From Streptosporangium minutum (GTDB lineage Bacteria > Actinomycetota > Actinomycetes > Streptosporangiales > Streptosporangiaceae), in assembly GCF_002149035.1 (NCBI RefSeq), contig NZ_NGFP01000027.1:6608-52584 (forward strand): a stretch of DNA of 45,977 bases. Direction: 5' to 3'. A program made the position numbers and the translations under genes. Of this stretch, positions 34,977-43,535 are shown one piece after another. The notes under the pieces are model-generated. The model was not told the origin of the DNA. It worked only from the letters and a program-made list of their open reading frames with translations, and did not search any database. The first letter of the stretch is position 1; every line of letters starts with the position of its first letter.

Positions 34977-36017
34977 CTATCTGATCTTGATGATCACCTT
35001 TCCGAACGGGCTGGCCGATTCGTAGTACCCGTACGCTGCCACGGCTTCTTCGAACGGGAACACCCGGTCGAGGACTGGTCGGAGCCGATGCGTGGTGATG
35101 ACGTTGTTCATCGAGATGAACTGGGCGCGACTGCCGACAGCCAATGCGCGGACCGTAGCGGCGACGCCGAACAGCAGACGAGGGTCGACCGGTGGCCAGT
35201 TGCCGGAGACGGACCCGACGAAGGCGATGTGCCCGTCGACGGCGACTGACTTCAGCGACTGCTCCAGTGTTCCGGCGGTGTCGACGACGCGGTCGACCCC
35301 TCGCCCGGCGGTGAGTTCACGGGTAGCGGTGTGCCAGTCCGGGATGTCGCGGTAGTTGATCACCTCGTCGGCTCCCAGATCGCGAAGGCGCTGTTCCTTG
35401 TCCGCGCGGCTTGTCGTGGCGATCACTCTCGCGCCCAGGAGTTTGGCGAACTGCACCGTGAACAGCGACACGCCGCCGGAGCCGGTGACCAGCATGGTCT
35501 GTCCGCGCTGGATTCCGCGGCCGTCGCCGGTCAGGGCGTTCCATGCCGTGACGGCGGCGCAGGGAAGAGTTGCCGCCTCGGCGTAGGAGAGGTGGTCGGG
35601 GATGTGCACGAGCGCGTCCTCGGGGAGGATGGCCAGCTCGGTCAGCATTCCGTCGAGCGAGCCACCCAGTTGCGGCAGGTATGCCGGTTCCAGCGGGCCG
35701 TCCAGCCACCGCGGGAACAGTGCGGCGGCGACGCGGTCGCCTGGGCGCACCCGCCGGACATCCGGCCCAACGGCGACGACCTCGCCGGCACCGTCCGAGA
35801 CCGGTATGACGTCCGGTTTGACGGGCAGCACGTACTGCCCCCGTAGCACCAGAAGTTCGCGGAAGCTGAGTGAGGTGGCGTGGACCGCGACCGCGACCTC
35901 CCCCTCCCCGGGTGTGCGTGGTTTGTGCGTGCGCAGCGACAGGCCGTCGATACCGCCGCCGATGGTGACGTGGTAGCTGCGCACCATCGATGGGCGTATC
36001 GCCATCGTCGCGGTCAT
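34977..36017 (-). CDS. Zinc-independent MDR oxidoreductase (quinone-reductase-like)
   Basis: The protein has 346 aa and is a medium-chain reductase. The GroES-like half has RELLVLRGQYVLPVKPDVIPVSDGAGEVV and lacks the structural zinc cysteines. The Rossmann half has the motif VTGSGGVSLFTVQFAK; the residue after the second strand (TTSRADKE) suggests NADPH. The start overlaps the stop of the SnoaL-like gene upstream (ATGA), so the two form an operon, next to a ruined XRE regulator. Substrate unknown. Confidence 0.85.
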   Translation of the reverse strand: MTATMAIRPSMVRSYHVTIGGGIDGLSLRTHKPRTPGEGEVAVAVHATSLSFRELLVLRGQYVLPVKPDVIPVSDGAGEVVAVGPDVRRVRPGDRVAAALFPRWLDGPLEPAYLPQLGGSLDGMLTELAILPEDALVHIPDHLSYAEAATLPCAAVTAWNALTGDGRGIQRGQTMLVTGSGGVSLFTVQFAKLLGARVIATTSRADKEQRLRDLGADEVINYRDIPDWHTATRELTAGRGVDRVVDTAGTLEQSLKSVAVDGHIAFVGSVSGNWPPVDPRLLFGVAATVRALAVGSRAQFISMNNVITTHRLRPVLDRVFPFEEAVAAYGYYESASPFGKVIIKIR

Positions 36018-36436
36018 CCCTCGATGAACTGGTAGTCGCTGACGATGCGGCCGTCGGGGCCGAGCATGAGGATCTCCAGCCCGACGCCGGCGACCTCACC
36101 CCCGTCCCGGGGTGCCATCTCCCAGTTGAACTTGACAACGTCGTGGAGCCGGTCGGCGTTGCCGCGCGACCGGAAGACAAAGGTGCCTGGCGCGACGAAC
36201 TCCTCGTGGGCGCGAGTCACCCGGAACTCCAACGCGTGGTGCCCGCGCGCCTCCAAAAGGAGACGGTTGAAGCCCAGCCCTTCAGCGGTCTGCAGGATCT
36301 CCTTGGGAGGCTGCAGCACATGGACGGCGTCGGCGGACCACAGCTCGCGAATCGAGGCGCGGCGGCGCTCCGCATCGGGTTCGTTCCACACGGCAACGTA
36401 GCGGTCGGTGAGGTCGTGGATGTCAATGTCAGCCAT
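36014..36436 (-). CDS. SnoaL/NTF2-like protein
   Basis: The protein has 140 aa (DLTDRYVAVWNEPDAERRRA, with LWSADAVHVLQPPKE). It is the same fold as the 24.4-kb protein, but clearly diverged. ATG 36436 has GGGGAT 6-7 bases upstream. It is the first gene of the oxidoreductase operon and may bind a small substrate or serve as isomerase. Confidence 0.8.
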   Translation of the reverse strand: MADIDIHDLTDRYVAVWNEPDAERRRASIRELWSADAVHVLQPPKEILQTAEGLGFNRLLLEARGHHALEFRVTRAHEEFVAPGTFVFRSRGNADRLHDVVKFNWEMAPRDGGEVAGVGLEILMLGPDGRIVSDYQFIEG

Positions 36437-36556
36437 GGTTGATCCCCTAGGTTGCGCATGGTCGGCGTGCGGCAACGACCTTGCTGCGCCGGCTGTCGCG
36501 CGGCAATTCCTCGCAGGGAATCGCGGGTCAGCAGCCGATCGGGTTCCACAAGAGGG

Positions 36557-36733
36557 GTGATCAGCGAATCGACCAGAGGCGGGCTCGCCGGAGCGTTGCG
36601 TGAGTGGCGCACTCGGCGGCGCGTCAGCCAGCTGGAACTGGCCATGCGTGCCGGAACCACCCAGCGGCCGTCCCGGAAAATTCTTCAAAGAAATCCGGGA
36701 GGCGGTGTCGGATCGGGGCGGTGGTGTTCGTAG
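36557..36733 (+). pseudogene. Truncated XRE-family regulator
   Basis: From GTG 36557 the frame gives LAGALREWRTRRRVSQLELA, then MRAGTTQR, the first half of an XRE helix-turn-helix as in MmyB-like regulators. Right after TTQR, where the recognition helix should follow (usually H-LSFIE), the sequence becomes unrelated and stops at 36733. It is divergent from the oxidoreductase/SnoaL operon, the place where the full regulator normally sits. Confidence 0.7.
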
Positions 36734-36787
36734 CAGGGGTGAGGCCGCCCGCAAGGGGGGCGGCGCCAAGGCAAAGGAACCGCGATC

Positions 36788-37396
36788 ATGAAGCTGACGA
36801 CCATGACTCAGGTCACCCTCGATGGCGTGATGCAGGGAAACGGCGCCGCGTCGGATGACCGCAGGAACGGATTCGAGCGCGGCGGCTGGGCCCTGGGTAA
36901 GGGCGACGACGAGACCAGGACGTACATCACGCAGACCTATCAGCGCGCCGAGGCGTTCCTGTTCGGCCGGCACACCTACGAACTGTTCGCCGGCTCTTGG
37001 GGATCAATCGACCAGATGCGCGCACATCCCATCGGCGTGGCCTTGAACGAGGCCCCCAAGTACGTTGCCTCGAGCACGCTCACCGCGCCGCGTTGGAAGG
37101 ACACGACCGTTCTCCGCGGTGACCTCGCGGCGGCCGTCAGTGAGCTGAAGGCCAAGCCCGGGGGTGAGCTGCAGGTGCACGGCAGTGGCGCCCTCATCCG
37201 GTGGCTGCTGGAGAACGATCTGGTCGACGAGATGACTCTGATCGTGATCCCGGTGGTCGTCGGCCAGGGCGCGCGGCTGTTCCCGGAGTCCGGTCCGGAC
37301 CTTGCGCTCGACCTGGTCGAGTCGCGGGTCGACTCCAAGGGCGTGTCGATCCAGGTCTACCGGCCGGCTGGGCGCCCGCGGTATGCAACGGCTTGA
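36788..37396 (+). CDS. Dihydrofolate-reductase-like (RibD C-terminal domain) protein
   Basis: The protein has 202 aa. The DHFR/RibD fold has a start strand MKLTTMTQVTLDGVMQGNG, AEAFLFGRHTYELFAGSW and the nucleotide-binding GGELQVHGSGALIRWLLEND. These stand-alone proteins are widespread in actinomycetes and their substrate is generally unknown. AAAGGA is 9 bases upstream of ATG. It precedes the YCII/sigma pair by 53 bases, probably one transcript. Confidence 0.85.
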   Translation: MKLTTMTQVTLDGVMQGNGAASDDRRNGFERGGWALGKGDDETRTYITQTYQRAEAFLFGRHTYELFAGSWGSIDQMRAHPIGVALNEAPKYVASSTLTAPRWKDTTVLRGDLAAAVSELKAKPGGELQVHGSGALIRWLLENDLVDEMTLIVIPVVVGQGARLFPESGPDLALDLVESRVDSKGVSIQVYRPAGRPRYATA

Positions 37397-37449
37397 AGTC
37401 CCTGACCAGCGAACTACGCTGTCTTGACACCAGAGGAGTTGATCTTCAG

Positions 37450-37773
37450 ATGCAGTACCTGGTTTCCGTGATCGATGACAAGAGCAATCCCGGCAGCACG
37501 GACAGGCGGCCCGCCATCAGCACGTTCAACGAACGACTGATCGCCGAGGGCTACTGGGTCTTCTCGGGCGGACTCGCGGACACCGACGCGGCCACGGTCA
37601 TCGACAACCGGGGCGAGCAGGCGGTGTTCAGCGACGGGCCTTTCGTGGAGTCGAAGGAGTACCTCGCCGGCGTCTGGGTGTGGGAGGCCCCCGATCTGGA
37701 TGTGGCGCTCAAGCTCGCCGCCGAGGCGTCGAAGGTCTGCGACCGGAAGATCGAGGTGCGGCCGTTCCAGTGA
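37450..37773 (+). CDS. YCII/DGPF-domain protein
   Basis: The protein has 107 aa and is a ferredoxin-like YCII fold with the signature FSDGPFVESKEYLAGVWV. DGPF proteins are the conserved genetic partner of ECF42 sigma factors. Here its stop overlaps the sigma factor start (GTGA). AGGAG lies upstream of the ATG at 37450. Confidence 0.9.
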   Translation: MQYLVSVIDDKSNPGSTDRRPAISTFNERLIAEGYWVFSGGLADTDAATVIDNRGEQAVFSDGPFVESKEYLAGVWVWEAPDLDVALKLAAEASKVCDRKIEVRPFQ

Positions 37774-39005
37774 GTGACGTCGAGGAGGCGATCACCCGGG
37801 CCCACCACAACGAGTGGGCCCGGGTGGTCGCCGCCCTGACCAGGCGTTTCGGTGACCTCGACATCGCAGAGGAGGCGGCCGCCGAGGCGTTCGCGACCGC
37901 CGTCCAGCGGTGGCCGGCCGACGGCGTACCCCCCAACCCCGGCGCCTGGCTGACCACCACCGCCAACCGCAAGGCCATCGACCGGATCCGACGCGAGAAC
38001 AAGCGCGACGACAAGCACAAGGAGGCTCAGATGGTGTACGGCGACGGCCCGCCCGAGCCTGTCGGCGCCATCGACGACGATCGGCTCCGGCTGATCTTCA
38101 CCTGCTGTCATCCGGCGCTGGCGATGCAGACCCGCGTAGCGCTGACGCTGCGCATGGTCGGCGGTCTGACCGTGCCTGAGATCGCCCGCGCCTTCCTGGT
38201 GCAGGAGACCGCCATGGAGCGGCGGATCACCCGCGCGAAGGCCAAGATCAAGGCGGCCCGCATCCCCTATCGGGTACCGGCCGTGGAGGATCTGCCGGCA
38301 CGCGTGTCTGGCGTCCTCGCCGTGCTGTACCTGGTGTTCAACGAAGGCTACCTGGCCACCGGCCCCGACACCGATCCCCTACGTCACGGCCTGACCGCCG
38401 AGGCGATCCGGCTCACCCGCCTGATCCGTGCCCTCCTGCCGGGCGACGGCGAGGTGGCCGGGCTGCTGGCGCTGATGCTCCTCACCGAGGCCCGCCGCAC
38501 CGCCCGGGTCTCGGCCGGCGGCGAACTGGTCCCCCTGGCCGAGCAGGACCGTGGGGCCTGGGACACAGGCCTGATCGCCGAGGGCCACCGGCTGGTGCGC
38601 GAGCGCCTCGCCGCTGCCGCCGCCGGGGCGGCTGCAGGCCGCTACCAGATCCTCGCCGCGATCAACGCCGTGCACACCGCCGCCCGCGACGTACGCGACA
38701 CCGACTGGTCACAGGTCCTCGCCCTCTACGATCAGCTCGTCCGCCTCGACCCCTCGCCGATCATCGCCCTCAACCGGGCCATCGCGGTCGCCGAACTCGA
38801 CGGCCCGCAGGTGGCATTGGCGGCCGTCGACCGCCTTGAGGACAAGCTGGCCGGCTATCACGCCTACCACGCCACCCGCGCCGACCTGCTGCGCCGGCAG
38901 GGCCACAGCCAGCAGTCACGCGCGGCCTACGACCGGGCTATTGAGCTGGCCGGCAACACCGCCGAGACCGCCTACCTGACCCGCCGCCGCGACCAACTGC
39001 GATAG
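37770..39005 (+). CDS. ECF42-type sigma factor with C-terminal TPR-like extension
   Basis: The protein has 411 aa. The sigma-2 region (about 5-75) has DIAEEAAAEAFATAVQRWPA and TTANRKAIDRIRR. Sigma-4 (about 105-165) has ALTLRMVGGLTVPEIARAFL. A 240-residue helical extension follows with TPR-like repeats near the end (AIALNRAIAVAELDG...LLRRQGHSQQSRAAYDRAIEL). No anti-sigma gene is next to it; ECF42 factors are thought to be controlled through the C-terminal extension and the DGPF protein. GTG start overlaps the YCII stop. Confidence 0.92.
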   Translation: MSDVEEAITRAHHNEWARVVAALTRRFGDLDIAEEAAAEAFATAVQRWPADGVPPNPGAWLTTTANRKAIDRIRRENKRDDKHKEAQMVYGDGPPEPVGAIDDDRLRLIFTCCHPALAMQTRVALTLRMVGGLTVPEIARAFLVQETAMERRITRAKAKIKAARIPYRVPAVEDLPARVSGVLAVLYLVFNEGYLATGPDTDPLRHGLTAEAIRLTRLIRALLPGDGEVAGLLALMLLTEARRTARVSAGGELVPLAEQDRGAWDTGLIAEGHRLVRERLAAAAAGAAAGRYQILAAINAVHTAARDVRDTDWSQVLALYDQLVRLDPSPIIALNRAIAVAELDGPQVALAAVDRLEDKLAGYHAYHATRADLLRRQGHSQQSRAAYDRAIELAGNTAETAYLTRRRDQLR

Positions 39006-39324
39006 CGCCCACAGATCCCCATCAAAACCCCGCGCGCAGCGGCGGCCGACCCGGGCGCCCTGCCGATGCATCCCGCAACCTGTCGCGCCGGCGACGGGTC
39101 TCTGCTTCTTGGCACGGTCGACTCCAGCCCGGCCGTATCCCACGCTTCCCACCGGCGAGGACAGGGCCGGACGAAAGGTCTTCTGTGCTTCCGCGCGGGC
39201 CCCGGAGGACCTCGGCCGACTGTGCCCAGGGCCGACGTGGGCGCTCGGAGCGGCGGCGAACGGCGGTACGCGTCTGGCCGTAGCGTGGTTCCACGGTAGG
39301 GCACCGGTGGCAGAGGGGCCCTTA
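39006..39324. other. Spacer between sigma factor and Tn3 remnant, nothing recognised
   Basis: About 320 bases. A 75-codon plus-strand frame (39109-39336) exists but has no recognisable domain or Shine-Dalgarno. It probably consists of transposon and flank debris. Confidence 0.5.
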
Positions 39325-39939
39325 AGGACGGACTGAACCAGCAGGGTGTTGATGAACACCAGCGCGGACTGCAGCAGGCGCAGGCTGAGCATGGAGACCT
39401 CCTGGTGTTCCTTGTCGCTGCCGGGCAGGGTGCCGGCGCTGCCGTAGAACAGGTCGGTGTTGGCGGAGTTCCAGTTCCCCACGACCTGCAGGTCCTCGTG
39501 GATCTTCCGGCGCAGCTCTGGGGCGGTGACGTACTCGGCGACGAAGATGCTCTTGACCGCCTTGCCGAGTTCCTCAATGGCCTTGTAGGTGGGGTGCTTG
39601 GGGCCGCCGCGGGTGAAGCGTCGCAGCACCTGCTCGGCCTCGGCCGTGCCCAGCCGAAGGGCGGTGGCGTACTTGACCATCTGGTCGTACTGCTGAGCGA
39701 TGATCTTCCAGTCGATCGGCTTGTCGGCCACCATGCCAGTCAGGCCGGACGGGACCTGGTCGACGGCAGCCTTGGGTACCTCGCCCGCGTGCCGCGGGAA
39801 CCGTCCCTCCTGCTCGAAGAATTTCAGCAACACCGAAACCCAGTCGCGTCGCGCCCGTCTTGTTCCCCACCAGTCCCCAGTCACCGTCCAGCAGCGTCCA
39901 GGCCGCGATCAGCTCCTCCGACTCCCACTCTCGACGCAT
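39325..39939 (-). pseudogene. Tn3-family transposase remnant with frameshift and internal deletion
   Basis: From ATG 39939, MRREWESEELIAAWTLLDGD and VGNKTGATRLGF are a Tn3 transposase N-terminus. A frameshift then moves to LLKFFEQEGRFPRHAGEVPK. The sequence jumps to near the C-terminus: IAQQYDQMVKYATALRLGTA, FTRGGPKHPTYKAIEELGKA, NWNSANTDLFYGSAG and LLQSALVFINTLLVQSVL. Intact Tn3 transposases have about 950-1000 residues, so roughly three quarters are missing. Similarity ends near 39325, before the true C-terminus. No intact terminal inverted repeats were identified. Confidence 0.82.
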
Positions 39940-40002
39940 CCCCGCCGTTCCCTTCGCCCGACCCCCGAGAACAGGGCAACACGATCGAACGGGGAACACT
40001 CC

Positions 40003-41079
40003 CTACGCCCCGGTACGCGCGCTTCGTGACGACCACGGACCGCAACCTTGATCTAGCTCATCGCTACTTCGGGGCTGGGGACACGTTCGGGAGCGGAGGG
40101 CCCTGACGAGCAGCGACTCCGTCCAGTCGACATAGGCGGCCGGCAGGCCGTACAGGGTGGCGGCGATCTCCGGGTCGGCGATGACCGGGAGCGAGGCCAG
40201 GGCGTCGGACGCCAGCCCCCGGCAATACTCCAGGGTGTCGTCGATCATGCGGCCGCTCCGCAGGCGGGTGAGCAGGACCGTGATCTCGTCCTCGCTCAGC
40301 CGCCTGCCGAGGAAGGGCCGCAGGTCTCCGTGGTCGTGCTGGAGCGCCAGCAGCAACGGGAGGGTGTAGACACCCTGCCTGAGGTCGTTGCCGACCGGCT
40401 TGCCGAGCCGCTCGGCGGTGGAGGCCAGGTCCAGCAGGTCGTCGAGGACCTGGAACAGGACGCCGAACCGCTCGCCGTACTCGGCCATGCTCCGCCCGTC
40501 CGGGTGTGCGACCAGGCAGCTCGCCCGGAACAGGGACGCGGTCTTGCCCGTGATCGACCGCAGCGCGTCCTCGGGGGTGCGGCCGGGGTCGAACAGCTCG
40601 GCGATCTCCTGGAACTGCCCCTCGGCCAGCTCGACGACCACGGATGCGAGCGTCTGGGCGACCGGCTTGGAGACCACGGAGAGCGCGGCGAGCCCGGCCC
40701 TGGCGAGCATGAAGTCCCCGACCACCAGCGCCCTGGCGTCACCGAGCTCGGCGTTGAGGGTCCGCACCCCCCTGCGCTCGGCCGCCTTGTCCATGAGATC
40801 GTCGTGGACCAGCGACCCGGCGTGGATCAGCTCCACACACGCCGCCGCGGTGACCACCCGGTTGTCGATCCGCCCGCCCAGGGCGAGCGCGGTCGCCAGG
40901 GTCAGCGCGGCCCGCAGCCGTTTACCCCCGGCACCGGTGATGCGCCCGGCCGCGCCGTTGATGAGCGGCAGCCGGGAAGAGGTGCTCAGCCGGTGGATAC
41001 GCTTCTCCACCCGCAGCAACCCGGCCGAGACCGCCGGGCTGTTGAGGATCTCCTCTGGACGCGCGACATGGGTAAGCAC
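40003..41079 (-). CDS. Long-chain polyprenyl diphosphate synthase
   Basis: The protein has 358 aa and is a trans-isoprenyl synthase. The first Asp-rich motif DDLMD is at 93-97 (LVHDDLMD), and the second, DDLLD, is at 213-217 followed by GKPVGNDLRQGVYTLP. GGKRLRA binds the allylic or homoallylic diphosphate. The small residues before the first motif (AGSL) suggest a long-chain product such as the menaquinone or undecaprenyl-type side chain. GTG 41079 start with GAGGAG about 11 bases upstream. The last ~25 residues (after LLVRALRS) look non-homologous and lie next to the Tn3 debris, so the C-terminus may have been altered. Confidence 0.85.
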   Translation of the reverse strand: MLTHVARPEEILNSPAVSAGLLRVEKRIHRLSTSSRLPLINGAAGRITGAGGKRLRAALTLATALALGGRIDNRVVTAAACVELIHAGSLVHDDLMDKAAERRGVRTLNAELGDARALVVGDFMLARAGLAALSVVSKPVAQTLASVVVELAEGQFQEIAELFDPGRTPEDALRSITGKTASLFRASCLVAHPDGRSMAEYGERFGVLFQVLDDLLDLASTAERLGKPVGNDLRQGVYTLPLLLALQHDHGDLRPFLGRRLSEDEITVLLTRLRSGRMIDDTLEYCRGLASDALASLPVIADPEIAATLYGLPAAYVDWTESLLVRALRSRTCPQPRSSDELDQGCGPWSSRSARTGA

Positions 41080-41400
41080 GGCACTCTCTCTCCTCGCCTC
41101 GGCCCCCTGACCGACCGCCTCCCACGCTGCCCGATGATCGCTGTGGCGACGCTGAGCGTCGCTGAGACCCTTCTCAGATCGGGATGTCGCAGTTGCCGGG
41201 GAGGAATGTCTGCCCTTGTGGAATACGCGGCGGATCACGCGCCGGAGCCCCGGTCCGTCCATGGTCACGGCCGCGGCAGCGCCCGCCGGGAGCGAGACGA
41301 CCACGTACCGTATGTGATCACCCAGCGTTCACGCTCGCACCGACCGGCCCCGGCCGCCGAGAGGCCGAGCGGGAACGACCTCAGATCGATAGGCGGATTT
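41080..41400. promoter_or_regulatory. Divergent promoter region with two palindromes
   Basis: About 320 bases between two divergent genes, with no coding sequence recognised. It holds GCGACGC-TGA-GCGTCGC (41146-41162), a perfect 7-base inverted repeat, and CTGAGACCCTTCTCAG at 41162-41177. These could be operators for one or both genes. Confidence 0.45.
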
Positions 41401-42087
41401 TTGAGCACCGTGAACTCCCCCCGCGTCCGAAGGAAGACGATCCTGCCCGTCCTCGTGGCCACGGCCGTCATCTTGGTCACGGTCGCGATCACGTCGAGCA
41501 GGCCCGACGGCATTCCCGCGAACGCCGCCACGCCATCGGATCTGATCACCCTGCGGCCCGACGGCAGCGTCGTCATGGCCCAACGCGGCGTGAGAAGCCC
41601 TGTTCTGGAGGTGTACGAGGACTACCAGTGCCCCTACTGCCAGGAATTCGAGCGGACCAATGGCGAGACCATCAAGCAGTGGGCGGTTCAGGGCAAGATC
41701 AAAGTCGTCTATTATCCGATGACCATTTTCCACAAGGAAAAATCGCCCGTCACTCACGCCAACTCACACCGCGCGCTGAAAGCCTCGTTGTGCGTGACGG
41801 ATCCCCGCAAATGGCTGGCCTATCACGACGAGCTGTACACCCACCAGCCGGAGGAAACGGCGGAGGGCGGGTTCGCCGTCGAGGATCTGGTGACCTACGC
41901 GAGGAAGGTCGGCATCGCCGAGGCCGATTTCGCCGCGTGCCTGAACTCCCGGGAGAGTTCCGACCGCGCCGAAGAGGTGTCCGAACTGGCCCTCACCCGG
42001 AAGGTCGAAGGGACGCCGACAGTACGCCTGAACGGTGAGGACATCGACTGGAGCACGCCCTGGGCCGGCACCCAGCAGCAAGTCTGA
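41401..42087 (+). CDS. Membrane-anchored DsbA-like thioredoxin-fold oxidoreductase
   Basis: The protein has 228 aa. One N-terminal membrane helix (about 12-32) is followed by an extracytoplasmic thioredoxin fold with active site CPYC (Cys77/Cys80) in EDYQCPYCQEF and the cis-Pro in EGTPTVRLNG. This is the actinobacterial DsbA/Mdb type that forms disulfides in exported proteins. TTG 41401 is preferred because AGGCGG lies 4 bases upstream; GTG 41410 is an alternative. Confidence 0.87.
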   Translation: MSTVNSPRVRRKTILPVLVATAVILVTVAITSSRPDGIPANAATPSDLITLRPDGSVVMAQRGVRSPVLEVYEDYQCPYCQEFERTNGETIKQWAVQGKIKVVYYPMTIFHKEKSPVTHANSHRALKASLCVTDPRKWLAYHDELYTHQPEETAEGGFAVEDLVTYARKVGIAEADFAACLNSRESSDRAEEVSELALTRKVEGTPTVRLNGEDIDWSTPWAGTQQQV

Positions 42088-42169
42088 TCACGCGGCTGAA
42101 TCCGGTCGTCGGCAGGTGCGGACGACCGGGACTTCGTTCCCGATGACGGTGTGGGCGTCTCCTCGCGCG

Positions 42170-42397
42170 TCACAGGGCGGGGAAGTCGAACTCCCCGTCC
42201 TTGACGCCGCCGATGAACGCCTCCCACTCGGCGCGGGTGTAGACGATCACCTGGCCGTCGGGGTGATGGCTGTGCCGTACGGCGACCCGCCCGCTGCCAT
42301 CGGTCAGCGGCCCGGCCTCCACGCAGCTTCCGCCGCCGTTGTCGCTTCTCGTGCTGATGTGCCAGGCAACATTGGCCAAGTCCTCGGGGGTAGGCAT
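42170..42397 (-). CDS. DUF397 protein
   Basis: The protein has 75 aa. The DUF397 signature is present: AWHISTRSDNGGGSCVEAG, VAVRHSHHPDGQVIVYTRAE, WEAFIGGVKDGEFDF. DUF397 genes almost always follow XRE-DUF5753 regulators in actinomycetes and act as the antagonist or partner in development and antibiotic control. ATG 42397 has GAAGGG about 8 bases upstream; GTG 42421, overlapping the regulator's stop, is possible. Confidence 0.88.
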   Translation of the reverse strand: MPTPEDLANVAWHISTRSDNGGGSCVEAGPLTDGSGRVAVRHSHHPDGQVIVYTRAEWEAFIGGVKDGEFDFPAL

Positions 42398-42417
42398 GCC
42401 ATGCCCTTCCATCCGGT

Positions 42418-43275
42418 TCACCGCGACAGCTCCTCTGCCGTCGCGGAGATCAGCTCAACCGACTCCTCTGGCGTGAGGGCCAGCTCTCGCAATTCATCGT
42501 ACGTCCGTGCGAAGCGCTGGGTATCGGGTGATTCCACATAGATAGCGCCCTTCGGCGTCTCCGCATAGCCGACCTCGGGAAACGGCTTCTCCATCGTGAA
42601 GATACGGAACGCGCCGGTCGGACTGGCGTGCGCCCCGGCGCTGAACGGCAGCACACGAATCTCGATGTTCGGTCCGGCAGCGCATCCGGCCAGGTGCCGA
42701 AGTTGGGCCGCCAGACATTCCGGACCGCCGACCTCGCGACGCAGTACGGCCTCATCGATGATCGCTGAGAGCCGAGGCGGATCTTCCCGTTCGAGGATTC
42801 CTTGACGGGTCATGCGGAGTTCGACCCAACGGTCGATCTGCTCGCTCTTCGCGTCGTACTCGGCCGCCGTGATCGCCGCCCGCGCGTATTGCGAGGTATG
42901 CAGCAGACCAGGTAGCAGCGTGTTGTCAAAGGTGCGGATCTCCTGTGCCCGGGATTCCAGCCATACGTAGTCGACGAAGGCACCGGCGACCTCGGCGGCA
43001 TACCCGTCCCACCAGCCTTTCTGCCAGACCTCCTGGCTGAGCCTCATCAAACTCTCGCGCCGCCTGCTGTCGGCGACGCCGTACAGGTCGAGGAGAGCCA
43101 GCAGGTCAGGACGCCGGATGGGGTAACCGCCGGACTCGAAGCGGCTGACGGTGGCCGGATCGCGTTGGAGATACTCACCCACGTCTTTAAGGATCAGATC
43201 GTTGGCCTCGCGTAGCTCTTTGAGCTGCTGACCAAGCCACTGGGAACGCAACGTAACCCACTTCGGAGCGGCCAT
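42418..43275 (-). CDS. XRE-family regulator with DUF5753
   Basis: The protein has 285 aa. The helix-turn-helix (about 12-70) has LGQQLKELREANDLILKDVG and EYLQRDPATVSRFESG. DUF5753 follows (about 95-280): WLESRAQEIRTFDNTLLPGL, then LHTSQYARA and IEIRVLPFSAGAHASPTGAF. It pairs with the DUF397 gene just downstream. ATG 43275 is chosen at the conserved N-terminus, with AAAGGG upstream. Confidence 0.9.
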   Translation of the reverse strand: MAAPKWVTLRSQWLGQQLKELREANDLILKDVGEYLQRDPATVSRFESGGYPIRRPDLLALLDLYGVADSRRRESLMRLSQEVWQKGWWDGYAAEVAGAFVDYVWLESRAQEIRTFDNTLLPGLLHTSQYARAAITAAEYDAKSEQIDRWVELRMTRQGILEREDPPRLSAIIDEAVLRREVGGPECLAAQLRHLAGCAAGPNIEIRVLPFSAGAHASPTGAFRIFTMEKPFPEVGYAETPKGAIYVESPDTQRFARTYDELRELALTPEESVELISATAEELSR

Positions 43276-43470
43276 GCCCCACCCTTTCCGAGCCGACCCA
43301 CGCAAATCGGAGAGCGGCGCAATCAATGCAGTTGAACAACTTGTCGACCACCCATCGTGCATGTCACTATACCCAACGTAGCGAGTCGGTTACAGAGGGC
43401 ACAGGGAACGGCAATGTCCGACCACGGAACGGTTACGTGGTCGCGTGAGCACCGAGGAAGAGAAGAGGGC

Positions 43471-43506
43471 CGGGGTGGGCTTCGCTTGCCGGCCACACCC
43501 ACCCCG
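43471..43506 (+). promoter_or_regulatory. Hairpin in the leader of the 43.5-kb small gene
   Basis: CGGGGTGGG (43471-43479) pairs with CCCACCCCG (43498-43506), nine perfect pairs around an 18-base loop. It ends about 30 bases before the ATG at 43536, upstream of its AAGGAAG ribosome site. It could be a leader regulator or a terminator of an upstream transcript. Confidence 0.5.
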
Positions 43507-43535
43507 ACCCCGGACGTCGGAAGGAAGCACCCGAC

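Noticed and set aside
39109-39336. 75-codon plus-strand frame after the sigma factor gene
   Set aside because: No Shine-Dalgarno, no recognisable domain, and it lies in transposon debris.
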